64,000 nt of DNA, from the NCBI GenBank assembly GCA_002506905.1, contig DAYM01000006.1, positions 20,345 through 84,344 on the forward strand, given 5' to 3'. Source of the stretch: Methanomassiliicoccaceae archaeon UBA328 (GTDB lineage: Archaea > Thermoplasmatota > Thermoplasmata > Methanomassiliicoccales > Methanomethylophilaceae). Position numbers and translations under genes: made by a program. Below are positions 35,605 to 43,833 of the stretch, in pieces (the first letter of the stretch is position 1; each line of letters starts with the position of its first letter). The notes under the pieces were generated by a model. It did not search any database. It saw nothing but the letters and a program-made list of their open reading frames with translations, and was not told the origin of the DNA.

Positions 35605-35610
35605 TATATA
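35605..35610 (-). promoter_or_regulatory. TATA box in the FKBP/methyltransferase divergent promoter
   Basis: TATATA in ACTATATAAGG. On the minus strand it is about 30 bases from the FKBP ATG (35575), supporting that start. Being self-complementary it might also serve the methyltransferase gene on the plus strand with a leader of about 45-50 bases. Confidence 0.45.
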
Positions 35611-35685
35611 AGGGGTGCGGATTATCACCAGACGTTTCCTTTCCCTGTCAAAGGGTTAATTTACCTATATGCCGCTCCATCTTCC

Positions 35686-36747
35686 ATGACGATGAAAGAT
35701 GCGGGACACAGGACAGCCGTCGAAGCGGCCCTGAACCATGAGAGATACGAAAGAACGCCTGTCAACAATTTTGCCCTTGTCACGGCGGCAAGGAGCGCGG
35801 GGATAAAGGTCGATGATGCCAGATGGCATCCCGAAGTATCTGCAAAGGTATCGATCGATTACGCCCTGAAGACACACTCGGACTTTGTGAAACCGGTCCT
35901 TGACTCTCAGATCCCGTTCGCAGACCTCGGAATGGATGTCAAATTCCCCGAAGACGATTACGGATCGGTGAAATCCGTCAAAGTCACCACTCCCGAGGAA
36001 ATAGACGACCTTGCATTCTTCGACCCTTCAAAGGCAAGCGAGTGTCCGAACTTCACAAATGTCATCGTCAAAGGCATCGAAGCAACTGCCAAGATGCTCC
36101 CGGAGGACCTTCACCTGTGCGGACTGTCCTGGGGACCGATAAGCACTGCAGGTTACCTCATGGGCACGGAGAACATGCTTCTCATGACCATGATGGGGGA
36201 AGAGGAACCGGTCAAGAAACTGATCAACAAGGTCGCCGATTTCGTACTCGAACAGCAGCTCGTCATGATCGATGCGGGCGCCACGGTAATGTGGATGGCG
36301 GACCCGACATCTTCGGGAGACCTCATCTCACCCGATATGTTCGATGATTACTCATTCGGACCGATCAAGAAGGTCATATCCAAGACCAAGGAACAATACA
36401 AGGTCCCTGCATTCCTGCACATCTGCGGAAACACCACAAGCATCATGAAGAAACTCCCGGCCACGGGCTGCGACTGTTTCAGTTTCGACCATGCCGTCGA
36501 TATCACCCAGGCGAAATCGCTTGCGGGAAGGGAGATAGCCCTCATGGGGAACATCGATCCCGTCAAGATGATACTTCAGGGAAATCCCGAGGAGATCACG
36601 CAGAAGTGCTACGAGATGATCGATGTTGCCGGACAGGACGGTGGATACATCATCGCACCCGGCTGTGAAACACCTCTTGCCAGTCCGGACGAGAATGTGA
36701 TCGCCATGGGAAAAGCGGGTATCGATTATTGGAAGAACAGACACTGA
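35686..36747 (+). CDS. methylcobamide:coenzyme M methyltransferase, MtaA/MtbA family
   Basis: A uroporphyrinogen-decarboxylase-fold protein of 353 residues. Zinc-site motifs of the MtaA/MtbA/CmuA group are present: His-x-Cys in FLHICGNTT and the distal Cys in APGCETPLASPDEN. It moves a methyl group from a methylated corrinoid protein to coenzyme M, the step before methyl-CoM reduction in methylotrophic methanogenesis. The partner corrinoid protein and substrate methyltransferase are not in the window, so methanol (MtaA) versus methylamine (MtbA) use is open. The start is ATG at 35686 or 35692; the frame stays open upstream to 35575. Confidence 0.82.
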   Translation: MTMKDAGHRTAVEAALNHERYERTPVNNFALVTAARSAGIKVDDARWHPEVSAKVSIDYALKTHSDFVKPVLDSQIPFADLGMDVKFPEDDYGSVKSVKVTTPEEIDDLAFFDPSKASECPNFTNVIVKGIEATAKMLPEDLHLCGLSWGPISTAGYLMGTENMLLMTMMGEEEPVKKLINKVADFVLEQQLVMIDAGATVMWMADPTSSGDLISPDMFDDYSFGPIKKVISKTKEQYKVPAFLHICGNTTSIMKKLPATGCDCFSFDHAVDITQAKSLAGREIALMGNIDPVKMILQGNPEEITQKCYEMIDVAGQDGGYIIAPGCETPLASPDENVIAMGKAGIDYWKNRH

Positions 36748-36787
36748 ACAGAGCAACTAATATACCTTGCAAGATGATATTAGCGGT

Positions 36788-37417
36788 ATGTTCGACCTAT
36801 ATGTTGTCACGGACAGAGCGCTGTCCCACGGATTATCCGATGCAGAAGTAGCCAGGCTCGCCTATGCCGGCGGAGCGGACGTCGTACAGCTCAGGATGAA
36901 AGCTGAGGACGGAAAGGTCATGCTCGAGCAGGCAAAGATCATCAAAGAACTTGCCGACGAGTATGCGAAATACTTCATTATCAACGATAGGGTGGATGTG
37001 GCCATGCTCTCTGATGCGGACGGCGTCCATCTCGGTCAGTCGGATATCCCCGTAGCGGAGGCCAGAAGACTTCTCGGAGACGACAAGATCATAGGTGTCT
37101 CAGTCCACAATGTGGGCGAGGCGGTCACCGCCATGAACGACGGAGCGGACTATCTCGGTGTCGGTTCCATTTTCACGACCAGCACCAAACTGGATGCGCA
37201 GCAGGGACTCGGACTCGATGCGATATACTGTATCAAACAGGCCGTCGATCTTCCGATAGTGGCGATCGGCGGCATCAACAGGGGAAACATAACCGATGTC
37301 ATCAGGGCAGGCGCGGACTCCGTGGCCGTAGCGTCCGCCGTTGTAGGACAGCCCGATATCGAAAAGGCTGCCCATGAGCTCAGGGACATGATCCTGAAAG
37401 CAAGACTAAGATACTAA
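36788..37417 (+). CDS. thiE: thiamine-phosphate synthase
   Basis: A canonical ThiE TIM barrel of 209 residues: LYVVTDR at strand 1, VQLRMKAEDG (QxRxK, pyrophosphate binding), INDRVDVAMLSDADGVHLGQSD, the GVGSIFTTSTKLDA loop, and AIGGINRGNITDVIRAGADSVAVASAV. It couples HMP-PP with thiazole phosphate. It is first in a thiamine gene run on the plus strand (20 bases before the pseudogene at 37438) and follows the methyltransferase gene by 40 bases. It duplicates the ThiN function encoded at 31517. Confidence 0.92.
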   Translation: MFDLYVVTDRALSHGLSDAEVARLAYAGGADVVQLRMKAEDGKVMLEQAKIIKELADEYAKYFIINDRVDVAMLSDADGVHLGQSDIPVAEARRLLGDDKIIGVSVHNVGEAVTAMNDGADYLGVGSIFTTSTKLDAQQGLGLDAIYCIKQAVDLPIVAIGGINRGNITDVIRAGADSVAVASAVVGQPDIEKAAHELRDMILKARLRY

Positions 37418-37437
37418 AAATGCTACCAGGGAATCGC

Positions 37438-38025
37438 ATGATAATAGCGATAACCGGTAAGAAGAACAGCCTCCGTCCTTTCGAAGAGCAATTGGAGCTC
37501 ATAGCGAAAGGCAGCCCCGACATGATATTGGTCCGTGATAAGAACGCAGATGATGTGGATTATCTCGAATTTGCCAAGAAATGCAAAGAGATCTGCATGA
37601 AATATCATGTGGCCATGTCCGCGGATACGCATTTGACGGTCGCAAAGGAACTGGGCGTCTATCACATCCAAGTACCGTTCGATTTCTTTGTCTAACATAC
37701 TGCCGATACCGAAGGATTCTCCGTCGGTGTCAGCGTACACAATTCCGAATAGACAAAGAAAGCGGAAGAACTGGGCGCTCAGAGGATCATTTTCGGAAGC
37801 GTGTTCGAGAATTCCTGCAAGGCCGGAAACGCTCCCAAGGGCATCGAAGCCCTGAAAGGGATCTGCAGCTGCACATCCCTCCCGGTATACGCAATAGGCG
37901 GGATCGACCCCGGAAATTCCTCATCTGTCTACAAGGCCGGTGCCGTCGGGATCTGCTCGCTGACCGGGCTCATGTCCGCCTAGGACCCGGCAAAGATAAT
38001 ATCGCAGCTCAGAAATAACGAATGA
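37438..38025 (+). pseudogene. TenI/ThiE-like gene with three in-frame stops
   Basis: The frame MIIAITGKKNSLRPFEEQLE matches the intact TenI-like gene at 40959 throughout, without any frameshift, to a TGA at 38023-38025. It is interrupted by TAA at 37693-37695, TAG at 37750-37752 (opposite an Asp of the intact copy) and TAG at 37981-37983 (opposite the Glu after GLMMA). The remaining text (KKAEELGAQRIIFGSVFENS, LPVYAIGGIDPGNSS) is well conserved. Even if UAG were read as an amino acid, the TAA would end translation after 85 residues. It is a paralogue left in the thiazole cluster. Confidence 0.75.
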
Positions 38026-38037
38026 GGAGCGGCACTC

Positions 38038-38232
38038 ATGATGGTTAACGGGAAGGAAACGGCGATCGGCGAAGGAATGACCCGCGCCGGCCTCATTGAC
38101 TCCCTCGGATACTCGAAAAGCAGGATAGCCGTCGAACTCAACGGCAGCATCGTCCCGCGCTCCGAATACGACAATACCATTCTCGGTGATGACGACCGCA
38201 TCGAGATCGTAGGGATGGTGGGCAGAGGATGA
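38038..38232 (+). CDS. thiS: sulfur carrier protein ThiS with altered C-terminus
   Basis: A 64-residue ubiquitin-like protein: MVNGKETAIGEGMTRAGLID, VAVELNGSIVPRSEYDNTIL-type strand order, DDDRIEIVGMVGRG at the end. ThiS normally ends in Gly-Gly, whose last Gly is adenylated and thiocarboxylated to supply sulfur to ThiG. Here the terminus is Gly-Arg-Gly, so the penultimate Gly is Arg (AGA, one base from GGA). It may be inactive. Its TGA overlaps the ATG of thiF (ATGA). A second ATG at 38041 is also possible. Confidence 0.75.
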   Translation: MMVNGKETAIGEGMTRAGLIDSLGYSKSRIAVELNGSIVPRSEYDNTILGDDDRIEIVGMVGRG

Positions 38233-39025
38233 GGATCGTTCTGAACGGAACCCCCGCAGATACGGAATTCAAGAGCACATCCGAACTCCTCAACGGCATG
38301 TGTCCCGGCGGGATCGCTGTGGTCAACAGTTTCACTGCAGATGCTGATATCGAGCTCTCCGAAGGCGATTCCGTTTTCATTCTGAACAAAGACCATATCC
38401 CTTCCGAAAAGGAAGCAGATTTACTCATGTCGGCCCGCGACCCGTCGAGGATCCGTTCTAAATTGAGAAGTGCCAGCATAGGCATTGCAGGTCTGGGCGG
38501 TCTCGGTTCCAATATCGCCGCCATGCTTGTACGCTCGGGCATCGGAAGACTTGTGATATCCGATATGGATACGGTGGATGCGACCAATCTGAACAGACAG
38601 AATTATTTCTATGACGACCTCGGAAGACCTAAGACAGATGCGACGGAGGATCTGCTGAAGAGGATATCCCCATGCACCGAGATCGAAAAACATCAATGCA
38701 GGCTCACACCGGAGAACATTCCGGACATCTACGGGAACTGCGACATAGTCTGCGAAGCGCTGGACTCCGCAGAGGAGAAGGCAATGTTCATCAACACGGT
38801 CTTGGAGAAATGTCTGGACACAATTATCATTTCGGGCCTGGGGATGGCCGGACACGGCCACTCTAATTCGATAACCACCAAAAACGGTTGAATAAGCTCT
38901 ACTTATGCGGAGACGGTACGAGCGAAGTATCTGGCGGTGTCGGATTGACCGCTCCCCGCGTGAACATATGCGCAGGGCACATGGCCAACACCGTCATAGG
39001 ACTGCTCACAGACACTGAGATTTGA
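38229..39025 (+). pseudogene. thiF: ThiS-adenylyltransferase ThiF with N-terminal ThiS-like domain, frameshifted
   Basis: Residues 1-65 are a ubiquitin-like domain (MRIVLNGTPADTEFKSTSEL, EGDSVFILNKDHIP) fused to an E1-like adenylyltransferase: GIAGLGGLGSNIAAMLVRSG (ATP loop), DMDTVDATNLNRQNYF and the CEALDSAEEKAMF segment. The first frame stops at 38891; one missing base near the A-run 38880-38884 would restore KLYLCGDGTSEVSGGVGLTA and PRVNICAGHMANTVIGLLTD to 39025. Such fusions are known in anaerobic bacteria. Only the last 45 residues are affected, so an assembly error is possible. Confidence 0.78.
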
Positions 39026-39034
39026 GGCAGGAAA

Positions 39035-39805
39035 ATGGAAGATCCATTAATAATCGGAAATAAGAGATTCAATTCTAGATTTATTTTGGGCTCCGGCAAG
39101 TTCTCGTTGGAGATGACCGATGCCGTGATCAGGAACGGAGGCGTGGAGATCGCCACATTGGCCATCAGACGCGCCAACAAGGGCGGAGAGGAAGATATCC
39201 TCGATTACATGCCCGAAGGCATCACCCTGCTCCCCAACACATCCGGAGCCAGGAATGCGGAGGAAGCATTAAGGATAGCCAGACTCGCAAGGGAACTGGG
39301 CTGCGGAGATATGATCAAAGTGGAGATAATAAAGGACTCCAAGTATCTCCTTCCGGACAACTGCGAGACGATCAGGGCCATCAAGATGCTCAGCGACGAG
39401 GGATTCGTCGCCATGCCGTACATGATGCCCGACCTGTCCGCTGCAAGGGCAATGGCAGACGCCGGTGCCGCCGCGATCATGCCTCTGGGAGCCCCCATCG
39501 GAAGCAACAAAGGACTGCTTACCAAGGAATTCATCAAGATACTCGTGGAAGAGATCAATCTTCCAGTCATTGTCGATGCGGGTATCGGACGTCCGTCCCA
39601 GGCGTGCGAGGCCATGGAATTGGGATGCGCCGCGGTGATGGCGAACACGGCCATCGCGACTGCGAAAGATGTTCCCGCAATGGCCACCGCATTCAGGATG
39701 GCGATAGAGGCCGGAATACTTGCATATCTTTCGGGACCCGGAAGGGTCCTCGAGGACCGCGGAGAGGCATCAAGCCCGCTTACCGGTTTCCTCGGGAGGC
39801 TTTGA
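39035..39805 (+). CDS. thiG: thiazole synthase
   Basis: A 256-residue TIM barrel with the N-terminal NKRFNSRFILGSGKFS, the Schiff-base Lys in MIKVEIIKDSKYLLPD, VAMPYMMPDLSAARAMADAG, MPLGAPIGSNKGL and PVIVDAGIGRPSQACEAMELG. It builds the thiazole ring from deoxyxylulose-5-phosphate, dehydroglycine (from ThiH) and ThiS-thiocarboxylate. This is the bacterial route; most archaea use Thi4. The start codon follows GAGGCAGGAAA. The gene ends directly at the thiH ATG. Confidence 0.93.
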   Translation: MEDPLIIGNKRFNSRFILGSGKFSLEMTDAVIRNGGVEIATLAIRRANKGGEEDILDYMPEGITLLPNTSGARNAEEALRIARLARELGCGDMIKVEIIKDSKYLLPDNCETIRAIKMLSDEGFVAMPYMMPDLSAARAMADAGAAAIMPLGAPIGSNKGLLTKEFIKILVEEINLPVIVDAGIGRPSQACEAMELGCAAVMANTAIATAKDVPAMATAFRMAIEAGILAYLSGPGRVLEDRGEASSPLTGFLGRL

Positions 39806-40957
39806 ATGCCTCTGATAAAGGTAGATGCGGAAGAATACTACGATAACATGGAGCGCCTGCCCACAGACCTCATGGATCAGGTGCTGGCACTTACCAAGGA
39901 ATTCGATCCGGCCAAGTACACCTCGTCGGATGTTGTAAGGGCATTGGAGAAGGACCACCTGCTGCCGGAGGATTTCGCGGCACTGCTCTCTCCTGCCGCG
40001 GACCCCTATCTCGAGAAAATGGCCGAAAGGGCCAGAGACGAGACCCGCAGACATTTCGGAAATTCCGTCTGCATGTTCACACCCATCTACACATCCAATT
40101 ACTGCACCAACCAGTGCGTCTATTGCGGTTTCAACTGCAAGAACCAGATACACAGGGCAAAACTGTCGATAGAAGAAGTGGATACCGAGATGAAGGCCAT
40201 CGCATCCACCGGACTGACGGAGATCCTGATCCTCACCGGAGAATCACGTACCATGTCAGATATCGAATACATCGGCGAATGCATCAAGGTCGCTGCGAAA
40301 TACTTCTCGAGCATCGGCATGGAGGTCTATCCGATGAACAGCGACGAATACAGATATCTCCGCGATTGCGGAGCGGATTACGTCACGGTGTTCCAGGAGA
40401 CCTACGATCCGAAAAGATACGCGGAACTCCATCTCGGAGGGCCCAAACGTATATTCTCATACAGATTCAACGCCCAGGAACGTGCCCTCAGGGGAGGGAT
40501 GAGAGGAGTTGCGTTCGGTGCACTCCTGGGATTGGGCGATTTCAGAAAGGATGCCTTCAGCTGCGGTATGCATGCATATCTTCTGCAGAGGAAATATCCC
40601 CACGCCGAGATCTCCTTCTCTCTGCCGAGGCTCAGACCGTGCATAAGCAATGAGAAGGACGACAACCCAGTCCATGAAAGACAGCTTCTGCAGGTCGCTC
40701 TGGCATACAGAATATTCATGCCTTTCGCAGGTGAGACCATCTCGACAAGGGAATGCAAGGACTTCCGTGACAACATTGTCGGATTGTGCGCAACGAAGAT
40801 CTCCGCAGGCGTCTGCGTAGGGATCGGGGGACGCGCAGAAGAGGAGAAGGGAGACGAACAGTTCGATATCTCGGATCCCAGAAGCGTGGAAGAGGTCAGG
40901 AAGGCCCTTGTGGACAAGGGACTTCAGCCCGTATTCAACGATTATGTGAGAGTCTGA
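39806..40957 (+). CDS. thiH: 2-iminoacetate synthase (radical SAM)
   Basis: A radical-SAM enzyme with the CxxxCxxC cluster motif in SNYCTNQCVYCGFNCKN, and ILTGESRTMSDIEYIGECI, QETYDPKRYAELHLGGPK and SFSLPRLRPC typical of ThiH. It cleaves tyrosine to give dehydroglycine for ThiG and p-cresol. It is strictly anaerobic, fitting a methanogen. The ATG immediately follows the thiG stop. It is followed by the TenI-like gene with one base between. Confidence 0.93.
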   Translation: MPLIKVDAEEYYDNMERLPTDLMDQVLALTKEFDPAKYTSSDVVRALEKDHLLPEDFAALLSPAADPYLEKMAERARDETRRHFGNSVCMFTPIYTSNYCTNQCVYCGFNCKNQIHRAKLSIEEVDTEMKAIASTGLTEILILTGESRTMSDIEYIGECIKVAAKYFSSIGMEVYPMNSDEYRYLRDCGADYVTVFQETYDPKRYAELHLGGPKRIFSYRFNAQERALRGGMRGVAFGALLGLGDFRKDAFSCGMHAYLLQRKYPHAEISFSLPRLRPCISNEKDDNPVHERQLLQVALAYRIFMPFAGETISTRECKDFRDNIVGLCATKISAGVCVGIGGRAEEEKGDEQFDISDPRSVEEVRKALVDKGLQPVFNDYVRV

Positions 40958-40958
40958 G

Positions 40959-41573
40959 ATGATAATAGCGGTCACAGACAGGGAACATACCATCCGTCCG
41001 TTCACGGAACAGCTCAGACTGATCGCCGAAGGCAGACCTGACATGGTCATCATCCGTGACAAGAACTGCAGCATAGATGAATTCAGGGAATTCGCCGCAG
41101 AATGCAGGGACATCTGTTCGGAATTCGATGTGGATGTGTGCGTAAATACCTACTGTCAGATCGCAAAGGAACTCGGGATCGAGAAGGTCCAGCTTCCGAT
41201 GCAGATACTCTCCGAAAGGAAGGGAAAAGATGACAGCATCCTTACGGGGGCATCTGTCCACAGCATCCAGGATGCAAAGGACGCGGAAGAACTCGGTGCC
41301 GACTGGCTTGTTTTCGGAAATGTGTTCGAGACCTCATGCAAAGTAGGGAAGGCAGGTGCTGGGACTGATATGCTGAAGGAAGCGTGTGAAAGCACATCCC
41401 TTCCAGTCTACGCCATCGGAGGCGTAACGGCGGACAACATCCGCTCGGTCATGAGATCGGGAGCGTCCGGAGCATGCATAATGTCCGGATTGATGATGGC
41501 GGAAAGACCTTCGGAGGTCATAGACAGACTCAGAAGGAATTCCAACCGGCAATCTAAAATATCCATATTGTAA
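40959..41573 (+). CDS. TenI/ThiE-like protein (probable thiazole tautomerase)
   Basis: A 204-residue ThiE-superfamily barrel (MIIAVTDREHTIRPFTEQLR, VYAIGGVTADNIRSVMRSGA, SGACIMSGLMMAE). It lacks the canonical ThiE QxRxK and TxTK loops seen in the gene at 36788; the N-terminal half has IIRDKNCSID instead. Its place right behind thiGH fits TenI, which aromatises the ThiG product, or a divergent thiamine-phosphate synthase. A dead copy lies at 37438. Confidence 0.8.
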   Translation: MIIAVTDREHTIRPFTEQLRLIAEGRPDMVIIRDKNCSIDEFREFAAECRDICSEFDVDVCVNTYCQIAKELGIEKVQLPMQILSERKGKDDSILTGASVHSIQDAKDAEELGADWLVFGNVFETSCKVGKAGAGTDMLKEACESTSLPVYAIGGVTADNIRSVMRSGASGACIMSGLMMAERPSEVIDRLRRNSNRQSKISIL

Positions 41574-41583
41574 TCACAGTACC

Positions 41584-42378
41584 ATGTCTGTCCGCATCTC
41601 AGATATGATGGGTGCTGTGAGGCTGAAAAGACCTCTCGTTCACCATATCACCAATTATGTAACTGTCAACGATTGTGCCAATATCTGTATCTGCGCCGGA
41701 GGTTCTCCTGTAATGACGGATGAGGCCAAGGATATTCCCGAGATGGTGGCCCTTGCCTCTGCCGTAGTTCTCAACATAGGCACACTTAACGAGAGGACGA
41801 TCTCCTCGATGATACTGGCGGGAAAATGCGCCAACGAGAAGAACATCCCCGTTATCCTCGATCCCGTCGGAGTAGGTGCAACGACATACAGGACCGAGAC
41901 CGCTTGGAAGATCCTCAACAAAGTGAAGGTAAGCGTCATCAAAGGCAACAGCGGGGAGATAGCGGTACTAGCAGGTGCCGGAGGAGAAGTGAAGGGTGTT
42001 GATTCCGTTTCCGGTTCCGAAGGTACAGGCGCTGTACTGGCACTGTCTAAGAAAACTGGTGCCATTGTGGCATCCACAGGAAAGATCGATTACGTCTCCG
42101 ACGGAAAGAAAGTGTATGTCCTGAGGAACGGGGACGACTACCTCGGCACCGTTTCCGGAACAGGCTGCATGGTATCTTCGGTGATCGGATGCTATGTCGG
42201 AGCATGCGGCGTGACCGCAGAGGCCGTGGCATGCGGAATATCGGCATTCAACATCGCCGCCGAGATAGCCGCCGAGAAAGCGTTCGGACCCGGGTCCTTC
42301 AAGACAAAACTTTTCGACTCCATCTACGGACTCGATGAGAAAGAGGCAGCGACCAGACTCAATTATGAAGAGGAATAA
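41584..42378 (+). CDS. thiM: hydroxyethylthiazole kinase
   Basis: A 264-residue ribokinase-like kinase: RPLVHHITNYVTVNDCANIC, the GGSPVMTDEAKDIPEMVALA region, ILDPVGVGATTYRTETAW, and the anion-hole Cys/Gly motif GTVSGTGCMVSSVIGCYVGA. It phosphorylates salvaged thiazole alcohol. As the last thiamine gene of the run, it gives a salvage route that would still work if thiF and thiS are dead. Confidence 0.93.
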   Translation: MSVRISDMMGAVRLKRPLVHHITNYVTVNDCANICICAGGSPVMTDEAKDIPEMVALASAVVLNIGTLNERTISSMILAGKCANEKNIPVILDPVGVGATTYRTETAWKILNKVKVSVIKGNSGEIAVLAGAGGEVKGVDSVSGSEGTGAVLALSKKTGAIVASTGKIDYVSDGKKVYVLRNGDDYLGTVSGTGCMVSSVIGCYVGACGVTAEAVACGISAFNIAAEIAAEKAFGPGSFKTKLFDSIYGLDEKEAATRLNYEEE

Positions 42379-42381
42379 GAC

Positions 42382-42945
42382 ATGAAGGTCAGAAAGGATG
42401 TGGTGGACGAGCTTCTGGAATACAACCGCGAATTCGTGAAGAACGAGAGATACAAAGAGTTCAAGACCACGAAATATCCGGACAGGAAGATAGCCATCCT
42501 GACATGCATGGACACCCGCCTTACGAATCTCCTCCCTGCGGCACTCGGCCTCAAGAACGGAGAGGTCAAGATGATCAAGAACGCGGGAGGTATCATCTCG
42601 GATCCCTTCGGCAGCAGCATCAAGAGTCTGCTGGTAGGAATATACGAATTGGGTGTCGAAGAGATTATGGTCATCGGACACACTGACTGCGGTGCGCAGC
42701 ACATCTGCGAAGAGGTCATGGAAAAGGAAATGCTCGAAAGAGGCATTCCAGAAAGGACGATCGAACTTCTGAAAGGCGAGCTGGATTTCCACGGCTGGCT
42801 CTCCGGTTTCGACAGCGTCGAAGGATCTGTCATCAACACCGTGAAAGCTATAAGGGAACACCCACTGGTGCCGAAGGACGTGGACGTATCCAGATTCCTG
42901 ATCGATTCCCATACCGGCGAACTTACCATTCTGGACAGATCATAA
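42382..42945 (+). CDS. beta-class carbonic anhydrase
   Basis: A 187-residue protein with zinc ligands in CMDTRL (Cys and the Asp-Arg pair) and VIGHTDCGAQ (His and Cys), and the KNAGGIISDPFGSSIKSLLV segment of small beta (clade D-like) enzymes. It interconverts CO2 and bicarbonate. It starts 3 bases after thiM and is probably cotranscribed. Its last 6 bases overlap the end of pth2 on the other strand. Confidence 0.9.
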   Translation: MKVRKDVVDELLEYNREFVKNERYKEFKTTKYPDRKIAILTCMDTRLTNLLPAALGLKNGEVKMIKNAGGIISDPFGSSIKSLLVGIYELGVEEIMVIGHTDCGAQHICEEVMEKEMLERGIPERTIELLKGELDFHGWLSGFDSVEGSVINTVKAIREHPLVPKDVDVSRFLIDSHTGELTILDRS

Positions 42946-43341
42946 CATCTTCAGGTCGCCGGTGATCTTGTCGATATCCGAATTGGGCGCCGGACCTATT
43001 CCGATGCATGTGTACGAACCGGGAGCGATCTCGGTCCTTCCCGCATCACATATCGTTACCACAGTAAGGCCCTGTGCCTCGGCCACGGCCTTGTACTCGA
43101 ACAGCTGCCTTTCGGAATCGACCTTGAGGACGATCTTTGCCTGTCCGCCGGACATCCAGGCCTCGAAATTCTTCTTGTCGCGCTTCTGTGCGGCAAGGGC
43201 ACAGCCTACAGCCGCATGACCTGCCTGGGCGGCGATCTTCCCCTTGCTCATCTTGAGGTCGTTCCTCATAAGAATTACGACCTTGCGCTCTTCTCCGCTG
43301 TCCGATACACGGAATAACATGATTCCCCGATTGTCCGACAC
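42940..43341 (-). CDS. pth2: peptidyl-tRNA hydrolase, archaeal Pth2 type
   Basis: Family motifs KVVILMRNDLKMSKGKIAAQ, AGHAAVGCALAAQ, GQAKIVLKVDSERQLFEYKA, VTICDAGRTEIAPGSYTCIG and GIGPAPNSDIDKITGDLKML are all present. It frees tRNA from dropped-off peptidyl-tRNA. The ATG at 43341 gives a slightly extended N-terminus (MSDNRGIMLFRVSDSG); 43320 is an alternative start. Confidence 0.93.
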   Translation of the reverse strand: MSDNRGIMLFRVSDSGEERKVVILMRNDLKMSKGKIAAQAGHAAVGCALAAQKRDKKNFEAWMSGGQAKIVLKVDSERQLFEYKAVAEAQGLTVVTICDAGRTEIAPGSYTCIGIGPAPNSDIDKITGDLKML

Positions 43342-43393
43342 CTATATGAAAAAGAGGGTACAGATTTTTACGTGGAACGTCATACGGATTCTC

Positions 43394-43786
43394 ATGGCAA
43401 TGATCGATATCGAATACAGACACGCCGCCGAACCCCCAGCGAATGCGGGAGAGATCAGAAGGAAGACCGTCAAAGAGATGCACGATTACCTTTACGACCT
43501 CGTATGCAACATGCAGATGGAAGACGTCTCTTCCAAACTCATCGATACCGAATCTCCGGACGAGAACATGGTCTACATCAACGGCAAACCGATCCATGAG
43601 ATCCTCAAAGGACTCAACATCAAGATGCTGGAATCCGATGATTCATGCGGTTCCGCACCCATGGTCAAGTTCGAACGCCCTCCTACCGAATGGAACACCG
43701 AGATCATCGAGGACATTCCCGACGTCATTATGAAGAACGCCATCGCCAAGGTTTTCGCCGACATTTACAACAACAGGATCATGTGA
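43394..43786 (+). CDS. hypothetical protein, DUF2703-like pattern
   Basis: 130 residues: MAMIDIEYRHAAEPPANAGE, then a helix (KTVKEMHDYLYDLVCNMQME), SSKLIDTESPDENMVYINGKPI, HEILKGLNIKMLESDDSCGS. The order beta-helix-beta with ENMVYINGKPIHEIL recalls small thioredoxin-like DUF2703 proteins, but the Cys pattern is weak, so this is only a resemblance. It is divergent from pth2 and upstream of TGT. Confidence 0.55.
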   Translation: MAMIDIEYRHAAEPPANAGEIRRKTVKEMHDYLYDLVCNMQMEDVSSKLIDTESPDENMVYINGKPIHEILKGLNIKMLESDDSCGSAPMVKFERPPTEWNTEIIEDIPDVIMKNAIAKVFADIYNNRIM

Positions 43787-43802
43787 TCCCGCGTACCAAT
43801 AC

Positions 43803-43809
43803 TATAAAT
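43803..43809 (+). promoter_or_regulatory. TATA box of tgtA
   Basis: TATAAAT, about 27 bases before the ATG at 43834: leaderless spacing. It supports that start over upstream in-frame codons. Confidence 0.6.
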
Positions 43810-43833
43810 GGTCCCTCCCGATACTCTCGGACG

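Noticed and set aside
38875..38890. Programmed -1 frameshifting in thiF
   Set aside because: CAAAAAC is not a full slippery heptamer, no downstream pseudoknot is evident, and other genes here show the same kind of one-base loss.
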